From Woeseiaceae bacterium (GTDB taxonomy: Bacteria; Pseudomonadota; Gammaproteobacteria; Steroidobacterales; Woeseiaceae), in the NCBI GenBank assembly GCA_030066655.1, contig JASJBE010000007.1, positions 1 through 64,000 on the forward strand: 64,000 nt of DNA, in the 5' to 3' direction. The position numbers were made by a program, and so were the translations under genes. The notes beneath the pieces were generated by a model that did not search any database, had not been told where the DNA came from, and saw nothing but the letters and a program-made list of their open reading frames with translations. Of this stretch, positions 8,867 through 18,786 are shown piece by piece; position 1 is the stretch's first letter; the number at the start of each line of letters is the position of its first letter.

Positions 8867-10063
8867 TCAGGCCGCCTCCTTCGGATGAATGCGGAGTAGC
8901 AGCGTCGCAATGAGGCTGCCCGCCGCGGCTGCCACGAGCGTCTGCTGAAGGCCGAACAGGTCGGCGGCGATGCCGATCAGGAGACTACCGAGCGCCGTGC
9001 CTCCGAACGCGATCATGCCCCAGATGCTGCTGACCCGGCCGCGCACCTCGTCGTCGACGTTGGTCTGGATCAGGATCTGTGAGCCGATGCCGCACAGCGA
9101 CAACATGGCCCCCATCGCGCAGACAACCGCCGTCGTCACATAGAGATCGGTGCTGAACGCATAGAAGAACGCGAGCACGCTCGTGACGATCAATGACTGT
9201 TTCAACGTGTGCAGGCCCAGCCAGCTTGTCCCGCGGGCAAGCACGATGCCGATCAGTACGGCGCCGGCACCGACGGCGGCCGTCATGATGGCAAAGCCGG
9301 TGCTGTCGCTGCCCAGCATCTCGTCGGCGACGGCGGGCATCATCTCCAGCACGCCACGACCGAAAACCGTGTTGATTGTGATGGCGACCATCAGAGTCTG
9401 GATGATGAAGTGTCCGCGGACGTAGTGAACGCTCTCGAGGATCTCAGCGACGATGCGCGTCGGTCCGCTACCGCGCTCCGGTCGTGGATTGATGGTGATG
9501 ACGCCGACCGCAGCGACGATGGCGACATACGTGATCATATTGATCGCAAACGCCGTCGCGACCCCGTAGGCCGTGATGATGAAGCCGCTGATCGCGGGCC
9601 CGATCACGCGAGACAGGTTGAAGGCAATCGAGTTGGACGCGATGGCGCTCGATAGTTGTGATCGCTTTACGATGCTGGGTACCAGCGCCATGCGTACCGG
9701 CGTGTGGGCGCCGTCGAGCGTGCCTTGCGCCAGCGAAGACAGCGTGACGGCGACGATGCCGAGGTTGTCGGTGACGGTCAGCAGCGTCAGCACGAGCATG
9801 TTCACGCAGCTGCCCGAATTGACGAGCATTGAGACTTTGCGGCGTTCGAATCGGTCGGCGAGGACGCCAAACAGCGGGCCAAAGATCATGGCAGGCGCGA
9901 AGAACGTGAAGGCGATGACGCCGACCCAGGCCTCCGAGCCGGTCAGCTGCCAGACATACCAGGCGAGCGCGACCCGGTAGATCCACAGGCCGTGCAGCGA
10001 CACGGTGCTGCCCGCCAGGTAGATCAGGAAGTTCCTGTTATTGAGCGCCGAGCTTTGCTCCAT
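8867..10063 (-). CDS. MFS transporter of the MFS_3/EntS-like group
   Basis: A 398-aa membrane protein with 10-12 hydrophobic segments. The loop motif GVLADRFERRKV after TM2 is the MFS motif A, and the overall pattern (NRNFLIYLAGSTVS start, FGPLFGVLADR) matches the MFS_3 group that includes enterobactin exporter EntS and macrolide exporters. Its likely role is proton-driven export of an unknown small molecule. It converges on the metallo-hydrolase (21 bp between stops). The 264 bp on its 5' side separates it from the divergent RND efflux operon. Confidence 0.8.
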   Translation of the reverse strand: MEQSSALNNRNFLIYLAGSTVSLHGLWIYRVALAWYVWQLTGSEAWVGVIAFTFFAPAMIFGPLFGVLADRFERRKVSMLVNSGSCVNMLVLTLLTVTDNLGIVAVTLSSLAQGTLDGAHTPVRMALVPSIVKRSQLSSAIASNSIAFNLSRVIGPAISGFIITAYGVATAFAINMITYVAIVAAVGVITINPRPERGSGPTRIVAEILESVHYVRGHFIIQTLMVAITINTVFGRGVLEMMPAVADEMLGSDSTGFAIMTAAVGAGAVLIGIVLARGTSWLGLHTLKQSLIVTSVLAFFYAFSTDLYVTTAVVCAMGAMLSLCGIGSQILIQTNVDDEVRGRVSSIWGMIAFGGTALGSLLIGIAADLFGLQQTLVAAAAGSLIATLLLRIHPKEAA

Positions 10064-10327
10064 GCAATGCCCCAGGGTGAGATTCGGCCTATACGATAGC
10101 GGTTGTCGTCAGCCCGGGATACTGATCGAAACGATATGCACGGTCTCCCCGTCGCAAACGCGCTCTGACGAGGCCGGACTTCGACAGCGCAATCTTTAGC
10201 GTCCGCACAAGTACGACTGCAGCCCGGAAAGTTTCCACAGAAGGAACAAAATCTCCTTCACATGGTTACAATGACGTGACGTCCCGTCAGACCATTCTCA
10301 CAGCGCGAATACGAGGAGCACCAACGC
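10064..10327. promoter_or_regulatory. Divergent intergenic region upstream of the RND operon
   Basis: This 264-bp gap separates the MFS gene (minus) from the TTG-started channel gene (plus). It holds the 5-bp-arm palindrome GGAAAGTTTCC (10226-10236), a possible -10 TACAAT (10267-10272) without a good -35, and the dyad GACGTGACGTC (10273-10283) inside a wider TGACG...CGTCA. The last could be an operator for an unlinked repressor. No regulator gene is adjacent. Confidence 0.25.
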
Positions 10328-12664
10328 TTGTTCTTGCTACGTCGTTTGCAGTCCGTCCTGGCCCTTTCGTTTCTGCTGCTTGTCGCCGTCACTGGCGAAG
10401 CACAGCAGCGTTTCGTCATTGCCGTCATCGATGATGGTCCCCAGGACCGGCTGACCTGGCAGAGTGACACGATTCAGCAGGAACTGCTGACGCTGACCGA
10501 GCGAGAGTTCGATGTGGAACTCAGGAGGTTCACCGGCGACTGGACGCGACCGTCGATCGAGGCCGCGGCGAACCGCGCCTACCTCGACGACGAGATCGAC
10601 ATGCTCCTGGTAACCGGCTTTGTCGGCAACCAGATACTGGCAACGCGCGCGGCCTTTCCTAAGCCGACCTTCCTGCCGATCATTATCGACACGGGGTTGT
10701 TCATCCGGCCTCCGGAAGATGGCAAGTCCGGGATTCCCAACCTGAACTACCTGAGCACCTACGCGGACTTCACGACCGATCTCGAAACGCTGGCCAGGAT
10801 TACGCCCTACGAAGATGTCGTGCTGTTCGTCGACGAGGTGCTGTCATCCTCCATACCGGGCCTGAGGCAGCGCGCGCTTGCTGCCAGTGAGGCCATGGGG
10901 GTTAACCTCTCCGAGGTGGCGCATGACGGGGTCAACCACAACCTTATGGACCGCATTCCGCCAGAGACGGACGCGATATTTGTCGCGGGTCTCGCGAGGA
11001 TGTCAGAGGAGCAGTTTGCAGAGCTGGCGGAGGCCATCAACGAAGCGGGTTTGCCGAGCTACAGCTTTGCCGGCGTCAGCGACGTCGAGCAAGGCCTGCT
11101 CGTAACGAACTCCGAACCGCGCGACGTCGCGCGACAGGCGAGGCTCAATGCGCTCAACATGCAGGCGGTCATGATCGGCGGGCGGCCAGAAGACCAGCCG
11201 GTCGACTTTCCAATCAAGGATCGGCTGACCATCAATATGGCCACGGCGCGCAAGATCGGTTTGTCGCCGAGCTTCGAGGTCCTCCGCGACGCCGTGCTGT
11301 TAAACCAGGAGGCCGAGCTCGCCGGAGACCAGGTCGGGCTCGTCGAGATAGCCCGCATGGCGATGGCGCAGAACCAGGACTTGCGTGCCGAGTCCTTCGG
11401 CGTCCAGGCGGGGCTCGAAGAGATCGCCCGCGCGAGAGCGAACCTGTTGCCGCAGCTGAATGCCTCGGTCGCCAACACGACGCGCAAGGTATCGCCGACG
11501 GTTTCTGCGGGCCTGTTTCCGGAGCGCAGCAATGACGCGGTGCTCAGCATCGATCAGCTGATTTATTCCGATGCCGCCGTCGCAAACCTCAAGATTCAGA
11601 AGGAGCTGCAGAAGACTCGCCTCGCCAGTCTCGACGAGTTCCGGCTGGACGTCGTGCAGGCGGCCACGACCGCCTATTACACCGTGTTGAACGCGCGCTC
11701 CCAGCTTCGTGTCCGGGACAACAACCTGACCATCACGCGAGCCAACCTCGAGCTCGCCCAGGATCGCGTGCGGCTCGGTATGTCGACGGCGGCCGACCTG
11801 TATCGATGGCAGGCCGAGGTCGCACAGGCGCAGATTCGCGTCTTCGACGCGCGAGCGGCATTGAACCAGTCCTGGGATACGCTGAACCGAATTCTGCATC
11901 GGCCACCGGGTTCGCGCCTGGCGCTCAGGGAGGCGAGCTTCAACGAGCCCTTCGTGCTGACGAAGGAAGAGTTCGACGGCCTGATCCGAAGCCAGGCGGA
12001 CTACTCGGCGTTCTCGGATTTCTACATTAAGCAGGCGCTGAGCCAGGCGCCGGAGCTCGAGCAGCTGGACGCGCAGATTGAGGCCAAGCGCCGAGAGCTC
12101 AAGAGTGAGCAGCGCTCCTTCTGGCTGCCGACATTCTCGGCTGGCGCGCAGGTGACCGAGAACCTGAACCAGTCGGGCGCGGGTGTCACCACGGGCGAAG
12201 GGCTGTCTGACTGGAACGTCGGGATTCGGGCCACGTTGCCGCTATTTTCAGGTGGCGAACGCCGGGCGCGGGTCTCGCGCGCGGGCTTCGAGCTCCAGCA
12301 GCTGCAGGCCCTGCGCACGTCGACGGCAGAGCGCGTCGAAGAGGAAGTCCGAATCCAGCTGCATGTGGCACAGGCGAAATACGTCAACATCGAGCTGGCG
12401 GCCGAAGCGGCCGATGCGTCAAAGAAGAACTTCGATCTCGTCAGCGATGCCTACGCCAGCGGTGGTGTGAATGTCATCGAGCTGCTGGATGCACAGGAGG
12501 CCAGCTTCAACGCGACAGCGGCCGCAACCAACTCGCTGTATGACTTCCTGATTACGATCATGGCCTTACAGCGCGCTATCGGCGACTACGATTTCCTGCT
12601 GCCGGCCGAACAGCGCGAGGCAGAGGCTCAGCGATTCAAACAGACACTTGGAACCAACCGATGA
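10328..12664 (+). CDS. ABC_sub_bind domain fused to a TolC-family outer membrane channel
   Basis: A 778-aa protein starting at TTG 10328 with GAGGAG 9 nt upstream and a signal peptide (about residues 1-25). Residues about 27-325 read as a periplasmic substrate-binding domain of the ABC_sub_bind (PF04392) kind, ending with its usual INMATARKIGL. Residues about 335-765 are an outer-membrane efflux protein: two tandem OEP repeats with long heptad helices, PLFSGGERRARV and ASGGVNVIELLDAQE. TolC family members normally have about 450-500 residues and no binding domain. It heads an operon with ATGA overlap to the adaptor. The fused domain could present or sense a ligand at the channel mouth, which is inference. 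Confidence 0.85.
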   Translation: MFLLRRLQSVLALSFLLLVAVTGEAQQRFVIAVIDDGPQDRLTWQSDTIQQELLTLTEREFDVELRRFTGDWTRPSIEAAANRAYLDDEIDMLLVTGFVGNQILATRAAFPKPTFLPIIIDTGLFIRPPEDGKSGIPNLNYLSTYADFTTDLETLARITPYEDVVLFVDEVLSSSIPGLRQRALAASEAMGVNLSEVAHDGVNHNLMDRIPPETDAIFVAGLARMSEEQFAELAEAINEAGLPSYSFAGVSDVEQGLLVTNSEPRDVARQARLNALNMQAVMIGGRPEDQPVDFPIKDRLTINMATARKIGLSPSFEVLRDAVLLNQEAELAGDQVGLVEIARMAMAQNQDLRAESFGVQAGLEEIARARANLLPQLNASVANTTRKVSPTVSAGLFPERSNDAVLSIDQLIYSDAAVANLKIQKELQKTRLASLDEFRLDVVQAATTAYYTVLNARSQLRVRDNNLTITRANLELAQDRVRLGMSTAADLYRWQAEVAQAQIRVFDARAALNQSWDTLNRILHRPPGSRLALREASFNEPFVLTKEEFDGLIRSQADYSAFSDFYIKQALSQAPELEQLDAQIEAKRRELKSEQRSFWLPTFSAGAQVTENLNQSGAGVTTGEGLSDWNVGIRATLPLFSGGERRARVSRAGFELQQLQALRTSTAERVEEEVRIQLHVAQAKYVNIELAAEAADASKKNFDLVSDAYASGGVNVIELLDAQEASFNATAAATNSLYDFLITIMALQRAIGDYDFLLPAEQREAEAQRFKQTLGTNR

Positions 12665-13764
12665 GAAGAGAAGCCTTAACCGTTGCCGGCATTGCTTGCG
12701 CACTCGTTCTTGCAGGCTGCAGCGAACAGACGATGGAGGCCGAGGAAAAACTACGCCCGGTTCGTTACGTCGAGGTCGACGACCGAAGCGTCTTCAGGGA
12801 TCGCAGCTTCTCCGGTGCATCGAAGTCCAGTCTCGAATCACGGCTCAGTTTCAAGGTGTCGGGTACCGTCATCGAGCTGCCGGCCCAGATCGGTCAGCGC
12901 CTCGATGCGGGCCAGTTGATCGCGGCGCTCGATCCGGCCAGCTACGTGCTGCAGCAACAGCAGGCGCAGGCGTCACTGATCGAGGCCCAGGCGAACGACC
13001 GCCGCGCGAGCGCCAACTACGATCGAACAAAAGGTCTCTACACGAATGACAATGCCTCGTTGAATGACCTGGAAGCCGCCAGGGCGCAGGCGGAGTCTGC
13101 GAGCGCTGTGGTTGCATCTGCGAACAAGGCCCTGGAGATTGCCCAGCTGAACGTGTCGTACACGAGACTCGAGTCCGAGGCGGACTGCTCCATCGCGTCG
13201 CTCGATGTCGAGATTAACGAGAACGTACAGGCCGGCCAGCAGGTCGCCGTCGTCAGCTGCGGCGATACTTACGAGGTTACGCTGAATCTCCCGGAAAGCC
13301 TGATCGGCAACGTTGACCAGTGGACTCCCGTCAGCATCGAGTTCTCGGCGATTCCGGGCGAGGTGTTCGTCGGCGAGGTGACCGAGGTGGCGGTTGCATC
13401 GGCGGCCGGCTCAGCCGCGTTTCCGGTCGTGATCCGGATCATCGGAGACCATCCCGAACTTCGATCGGGGCTGGCGGCGGACGTGACCTTCCAGTTCGAC
13501 TCAAGTGACGGCCCCGACGGGCGAGTCGTGCTTCCGGTCGCGGCGGTCATCCGGGACCCGGACGGTACTTTTGTCTTCGTCGCCGAGCCGGAAGGCGACG
13601 GCAAAGAGGCCATCGTTCGACGACGGCTCGTGACCCTGGGCGAGCTGACCCAGTCCGGCATCGAGATCATCGACGGCCTGAGCGCCGGAGATCGCGTCAT
13701 TACCGCGGGCATCTCGGTGGTCCGTGACGGCCAGCGCGTGCTGACGCCACCCGTCGATCTATGA
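12661..13764 (+). CDS. RND efflux periplasmic adaptor lipoprotein
   Basis: A 367-aa membrane fusion protein of the HlyD/AcrA family. The lipobox VLAGC ends near residue 20, so the adaptor is lipid-anchored. It shows the split lipoyl/barrel-sandwich region (SFKVSGTVIELPAQIGQRLDAGQ; second half LDVEINENVQAGQQV), an alpha-hairpin rich in alanine between residues about 100 and 160, and a C-terminal beta-barrel/membrane-proximal domain. It overlaps the channel gene and the following pump gene by ATGA junctions, so the three are translationally coupled. Confidence 0.93.
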   Translation: MRREALTVAGIACALVLAGCSEQTMEAEEKLRPVRYVEVDDRSVFRDRSFSGASKSSLESRLSFKVSGTVIELPAQIGQRLDAGQLIAALDPASYVLQQQQAQASLIEAQANDRRASANYDRTKGLYTNDNASLNDLEAARAQAESASAVVASANKALEIAQLNVSYTRLESEADCSIASLDVEINENVQAGQQVAVVSCGDTYEVTLNLPESLIGNVDQWTPVSIEFSAIPGEVFVGEVTEVAVASAAGSAAFPVVIRIIGDHPELRSGLAADVTFQFDSSDGPDGRVVLPVAAVIRDPDGTFVFVAEPEGDGKEAIVRRRLVTLGELTQSGIEIIDGLSAGDRVITAGISVVRDGQRVLTPPVDL

Positions 13765-16700
13765 ACCTGACGGAACTCTCGATTCGCCTGAATCGCGTGA
13801 CGATCACGGTCGTCGGGCTCGCGATTCTTGCGGGAGCGTTCGCGTTCCAGAGCCTGCCCAAGGCGCAGGATCCGGGCTTCGTCGTGCGTACCGCCGTCAT
13901 CACAACGCGCTTCCCTGGTGCGAGCCCGGAGCGCGTCGAGCTGCTGGTGACGGACAAGATCGAGAAGAAGATCCAGGAAATGCCCGAGATCGACTCGATC
14001 ACGTCCGAGTCCAGGACCGGCATCTCCGTTGTCTACGCCAATTTCAAAGAGTCCTACAAGATCATGCGGCCGATTTTTGACGATCTGCGTCGCAAGGTGG
14101 ACACGGTCGTGGAGGACCTGCCGCAGGGTGCCAGGATTCCCCAGGTAAACGACGAATTTGGCGATGTGTTCGGCAGCGTCTATACGCTGTATGGCGACGG
14201 CTTCTCCTACGCCGAACTGAAGACTGTCGCCGACGAGCTTCGCGATGAGTTGCTCAAGGAGCCGGATATCGCCAAGGTGACAATTCACGGCGAGCAACAG
14301 GAAGTCGTGTTTCTTGAGTACAGCAACGCGCGCCTCGCCGAGCTCGGGCTGTCCCCGCAGCAGCTGTCGGCGTCACTGGCGAGCGTCAACATCGTCTCTT
14401 CCGGAGGCGACATCCTCAGCGGGCGCGAGCGCATCACGCTGGAGCCCACCGGCAACTTCGAGTCGGTCGAGGATCTGCGGCGGACCGTGTTACAGCTACC
14501 CGGCGGCGCGCTCGTCTATCTCGAGGACATCGTCAACGTCTATCGAGGTTACAAGGACCCGCCGCAGAACATCAGCCGTTCCAACGGTGAGCCCACGCTG
14601 GCGATCGCGATATCGATGCGCGAGGGTGGCGACATCCTGAAGCTTGGCGAACGCCTGACCGTGCTGATGCCGGAGCTCATTGCGAAGTACCCGTGGGGTA
14701 TCTCGATGGAGCAGGTGTGGTTCCAGGCGGACCTCGTCGAAGACGTCGTGGACTCGTTCACGTCGAGCCTGCTGCAGGCCATCCTGATCGTCATCGTCGT
14801 TATGGTCGGATTCCTCGGTATTCGCACGGGCCTGGTCGTCGGCTCGTTGATTCCGGCGACGATGCTGGTGTCGTTCTTCGCGATGGACCTCTTTGACATC
14901 ACGATCAACCAGATCTCGCTGACCGCTTTGATCATTGCGCTCGGTCTGCTCGTCGACAATGCAATCGTCATGGTCGAGTCCATCATCGTGAAACGCGAGC
15001 GCGGCGAGAACCCGATCCAGGCCGCCATCGGCGCAGGCGCGGAGCTCAAGACGCCGCTGCTGATCTCTTCGCTGACCACGGCGGCAGCCTTCATGCCTAT
15101 CGCGATGGCGAAGTCGGCCGTCGGTGAATACACGGCGGATATCTTCTATGTCGTTTCAATCGCACTGTTGTCGTCGTGGGTGCTCGCGATGACCTTTGTG
15201 CCGATGGTGACGACCAATACGTTGAAGATTAAGAAAGCGGCGAAAGAGCAGCTGTACGACGGACAGTGGTACGCGCTCTATACGAATACGCTGACGGCGG
15301 CGTTAAGGCACCGCGGCGTCTTCATGGTGGGCGTCGGCATCGTGTTCTTCCTCGCGATCAACGGACTCGGCCTCGTCCGGCAGGAATTCATCGCGCCGTC
15401 CGAAGACCCGGTGTTTACCGCGAAACTCGAGATGCCACTGGGCACGTCGATCGAAAACAGCCAGGAGGTTATCGCCGACGTCGATGCGTTCATTCGCGAT
15501 AATTTCTACGGCGAAACGCCGGAAGATGGACCGGTCGAAAGCTGGCTGACGTTTATCGGGGAAGGCGGACCTCGATTCAGCCTGACGTTGAACCCGCCGA
15601 GCCCCAACCCGGCGAACAGTTTCGTCATCGTCAACACGCATTTCGGCGAACAGGTGGATGACGTCATAGCCGGCCTGGAGGACTATATTCGCAAGGCGCA
15701 CCCGGACCTCTCCGGGCAGATCAAGCGCATGGAAAACGGCCCGCCGGTCGATTACCCGATCATCGTCCGCATCTCGGGTCCCGACATCGACTCGCTCTAC
15801 TCCATTGCCGATCAGGTCACCGGCTTCCTGTACGAACAGCCGGATATTTTTGACGTCACGAACTCCTGGGGCTTGCAGACCAAGAAGCTGCTTGTAGACG
15901 TCGACCAGGACCTGGCCCGTCGCTCGGGCGTGACCAGTGAAGACGTCGCCTACTCGCTGCAGGCCGGCCTGACCGGTATCGACCTGACGCAGTATCGCGA
16001 GGGCGATCAACTGATACCCGTCACGCTGCGTACGATCGCCGCCGACCGCCAGGACTTCAGCAAGCTCGATGGGCTCACCGTTTACTCGCCAAGCACTAAC
16101 GGCACCGTTCCGCTCAAGCAGGTAGCCAATGTCGAACTGACCTTCGAGCCGGGCATCATCGAGCGGCGCGACAGGGACCGGACGCTGTCACTGAAGGTGC
16201 AGCTGCAGCCGGACAGCACGGCAGCCGAGGCTGCGACTCAGCTTGTGCCGTGGCTCGAGGAACAGGCGCCGTCATGGCCGCCGGGACATACGTTCGAAAT
16301 CGGTGGTGAGCTCGAGGAGTCCGGCGATGCGAACGCGTCGATCGCGGCCGAGCTGCCGACGGCGGGCATGCTGATCCTGTTGCTGTTGGTCGGTCAATTC
16401 AATTCGCTGAGAAAGCCCGCGATCATCCTGTCGACGATTCCGCTCGGGCTGATTGGCGTTACCTTTGGCCTCCTGATCGCGAATTCATCTTTCGGTTTCT
16501 TCACGATCCTCGGCCTGATTTCGCTGTCGGGCATCATCATCAACAACGCCATTGTGCTGCTGGACCGCATCGCCATCGAGCTCGAGAAGTATGGTCGCAG
16601 CCAACAGGATGCCGTGATTCACGCATGCCAGCAGCGCCTGCGACCGATTCTGCTGACGACGGCGACAACGGTGCTCGGTATGACTCCGTTGCTGTGGGGA

Positions 16701-16823
16701 GGAACGACCATGTTCGTTCCGATGGCGATCACGATTATCTTCGGCCTTGCGTTTGCGACGATGCTGACGCTATTGGTCGTGCCGGTACTCTATTCGCTGT
16801 TCTTCAGGGTTTCGTTCCGCTAG
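13761..16823 (+). CDS. RND efflux permease (first system)
   Basis: A 1020-aa inner-membrane proton-driven pump of the AcrB/MexB superfamily. TM1 lies at about residues 12-30, followed by the porter motif TRFPGASPERVE, and there are two groups of TM helices at about 335-510 and 865-1010. In TM4 the proton-relay segment reads LGLLVDNAIVMVE, so the second aspartate of the AcrB DD pair is an asparagine. Adaptor and channel are encoded upstream in the same operon, so this is a complete tripartite pump. The substrate is unknown; the fused binding domain on the channel is the only local clue. Confidence 0.93.
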   Translation: MNLTELSIRLNRVTITVVGLAILAGAFAFQSLPKAQDPGFVVRTAVITTRFPGASPERVELLVTDKIEKKIQEMPEIDSITSESRTGISVVYANFKESYKIMRPIFDDLRRKVDTVVEDLPQGARIPQVNDEFGDVFGSVYTLYGDGFSYAELKTVADELRDELLKEPDIAKVTIHGEQQEVVFLEYSNARLAELGLSPQQLSASLASVNIVSSGGDILSGRERITLEPTGNFESVEDLRRTVLQLPGGALVYLEDIVNVYRGYKDPPQNISRSNGEPTLAIAISMREGGDILKLGERLTVLMPELIAKYPWGISMEQVWFQADLVEDVVDSFTSSLLQAILIVIVVMVGFLGIRTGLVVGSLIPATMLVSFFAMDLFDITINQISLTALIIALGLLVDNAIVMVESIIVKRERGENPIQAAIGAGAELKTPLLISSLTTAAAFMPIAMAKSAVGEYTADIFYVVSIALLSSWVLAMTFVPMVTTNTLKIKKAAKEQLYDGQWYALYTNTLTAALRHRGVFMVGVGIVFFLAINGLGLVRQEFIAPSEDPVFTAKLEMPLGTSIENSQEVIADVDAFIRDNFYGETPEDGPVESWLTFIGEGGPRFSLTLNPPSPNPANSFVIVNTHFGEQVDDVIAGLEDYIRKAHPDLSGQIKRMENGPPVDYPIIVRISGPDIDSLYSIADQVTGFLYEQPDIFDVTNSWGLQTKKLLVDVDQDLARRSGVTSEDVAYSLQAGLTGIDLTQYREGDQLIPVTLRTIAADRQDFSKLDGLTVYSPSTNGTVPLKQVANVELTFEPGIIERRDRDRTLSLKVQLQPDSTAAEAATQLVPWLEEQAPSWPPGHTFEIGGELEESGDANASIAAELPTAGMLILLLLVGQFNSLRKPAIILSTIPLGLIGVTFGLLIANSSFGFFTILGLISLSGIIINNAIVLLDRIAIELEKYGRSQQDAVIHACQQRLRPILLTTATTVLGMTPLLWGGTTMFVPMAITIIFGLAFATMLTLLVVPVLYSLFFRVSFR

Positions 16824-16824
16824 C

Positions 16825-18624
16825 GTGGTCAGCCCTGGTTCAATAAGGCGCCTCACGCTGCTCGCCCTGCTGGCGCTCGCCGCCTGCTCCGAGAAGGCGC
16901 CGGACCCGGCAGCGGTTGACGAAGCGATCGATACGCTGCCGAGTATCGAGGACATCGCCGACAACTACATCAATGCCTACCTGGAACGGTTTCCGGAAAT
17001 GGCGACCTACTACGGCCTGTCCGGCTATCGCCACAATCGCCTGACCGACATGTCGGAAGGCGCGATCAACGAATGGCGACGAACGCAGGACGCGATACTC
17101 GAGTTGCTGGAAGCGAACGGTCGCCCCGCGGAGATCGGCAGCCGGGACTGGGTGACTTACGGCGTACTGCACGAAGCGCTCGTGAATGCGGCCAATACCC
17201 GTCTCTGTCAGTCACATCTCTGGGCGGCAAGCACGACGACCGCGTGGTACACGAGTGTGCCGTTCCTGTTTGATTACCAGCCGCTGACCACCGCGGAAAA
17301 CCGTCAGGACGCGCTGGATCGCCTGACGGCGCTCGGGCCTTTTATCGATCAGGACATTGCCAACCTGCGAGAGGGCTTACGCCTGGGATACAGCGCACCG
17401 CGGGTGACCGTTGAAAAGGTCCCGGCCCAGGTTCGCGTGCTGCTGGAAGAAAAGAACCCGTTCCTGGGCATGGCGGCCCGGGTCAGTGACAGAGAGTTTT
17501 CGGCCCTGGCCGTTTACGTGTACGAGACCATTGTTGCGCCAGCAATCGAACGCTACGCGACGTTCATCGAAGACGAGTACCTGCCGGCGGCGCGTACGGA
17601 AGTCTCGCTGGCGGCCAATCCGAATGGGGACCGGTGTTACACGGCGCTCGTCCGGTCGTTCACGTCAGTCAGCATGGACGCCGACAGGATTCACGAGCTC
17701 GGCTTACAGCAGATGGCGTTGATTCAGCAGCAGTTCAGAGAGGTCATCGATGAGCATTTCGACGGCCTGCCGACGCCGGCTTTGCTGCGCATTATCAATT
17801 CCGACCCGTCTTACACGTTCGACAGCGAGCAGGCAGTGATCGACTACTCGGTCAGGGCGCTGGACGAGGCGAAGGCGGCGATACCAAAGGCGTTCGGTCG
17901 CCTGCCCGAGGCCGAAGTCGTCATCAAGCCGTATCCCGATTTCGCGGACAGCGGGGTCGGCGGTTACCAGGCACCGGCCGAGGACGGTTCGCGGCCGGGC
18001 ATCTTCTGGATCGCCGTCGTTGAACCGCAGACCCGCACGAGGGCGACACAGAAGTCCAAGTTGTATCACGAGACCTATCCGGGCCATCACCTGCAGGGCA
18101 GCATCGCGCTGGAGCTGGGCGACAGTGTGCACCCCGTGACGCGATACTTCGGCAACGCCGGCTTCTCCGAGGGTTGGGCGCTGTACTCGGAACGCGTCGC
18201 TGAGGAGCTGGGGCTGTACGACGATCCGGTCGATCTGCTGGGCCTGCTGTCGGACCAGGGCGCGCGTGCGGCGCGGCTCGTCGTCGATACCGGCCTGCAT
18301 ACGCGGAACTGGTCCCGCCGACAGGCGGTGGACTACATGCTGGCGAACACGGGCTGGGCTGAGACCGACATTCAGAACGACGTTAACCGGTACATCTCCT
18401 GGCCGGGCCAGGCCAACAGCTACATGCTGGGCAAGCTCGAGATCGATCGTCTCCGAAGAAAAGCGGAGGATGAGCTTGGGGATGGCTTCGACATCCGCGA
18501 CTTCCACGACCGGGTGCTCGAAAACGGAGCCATCACGCTGCCGATGCTCGAGCAGCGCATCTCAGACTGGATACGGGCCAGAAAGATGATGGCCGAGGAC
18601 CCGGTGCCACAGACCGAGCAATAA
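16825..18624 (+). CDS. DUF885 lipoprotein, putative zinc-dependent hydrolase
   Basis: A 599-aa protein with GTG start one base after the pump stop, so it belongs to the efflux operon. A lipoprotein signal ends at LLALAAC near residue 20. The DUF885 (PF05960) signatures are clear: YHETYPGHH (about residue 412, metal-binding histidines with catalytic-type glutamate) and GFSEGWALYSERVAEELG (about residue 447). DUF885 proteins resemble M32/M3-type peptidases in their HExxH-like helix but mostly lack a known substrate. Its place behind the pump suggests it processes a peptide-like compound that the pump also handles, which is inference. Confidence 0.85.
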   Translation: MVSPGSIRRLTLLALLALAACSEKAPDPAAVDEAIDTLPSIEDIADNYINAYLERFPEMATYYGLSGYRHNRLTDMSEGAINEWRRTQDAILELLEANGRPAEIGSRDWVTYGVLHEALVNAANTRLCQSHLWAASTTTAWYTSVPFLFDYQPLTTAENRQDALDRLTALGPFIDQDIANLREGLRLGYSAPRVTVEKVPAQVRVLLEEKNPFLGMAARVSDREFSALAVYVYETIVAPAIERYATFIEDEYLPAARTEVSLAANPNGDRCYTALVRSFTSVSMDADRIHELGLQQMALIQQQFREVIDEHFDGLPTPALLRIINSDPSYTFDSEQAVIDYSVRALDEAKAAIPKAFGRLPEAEVVIKPYPDFADSGVGGYQAPAEDGSRPGIFWIAVVEPQTRTRATQKSKLYHETYPGHHLQGSIALELGDSVHPVTRYFGNAGFSEGWALYSERVAEELGLYDDPVDLLGLLSDQGARAARLVVDTGLHTRNWSRRQAVDYMLANTGWAETDIQNDVNRYISWPGQANSYMLGKLEIDRLRRKAEDELGDGFDIRDFHDRVLENGAITLPMLEQRISDWIRARKMMAEDPVPQTEQ

Positions 18625-18786
18625 GCGCTAATCACTCCGAGGTCTCGGGCATCCGGGCAGCCCATTATGTTAATACCGACCGCCGCTGGCGTTTACTCGT
18701 TAAACTTAATCTGCTTGACATAAACGGCGCTTAATCTCTAGCACCTATTCCAAGAAGAAGCACAATAAACACACCGGAGAATTCCT

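Noticed and set aside
13269-14297. 342-codon minus-strand frame across adaptor and pump
   Set aside because: Antisense to two strongly supported RND genes.
18715-18740. TTGACA before the nuclease gene as a promoter
   Set aside because: No acceptable -10 hexamer 16-18 bp downstream; TAATCT is only 11 bp away.
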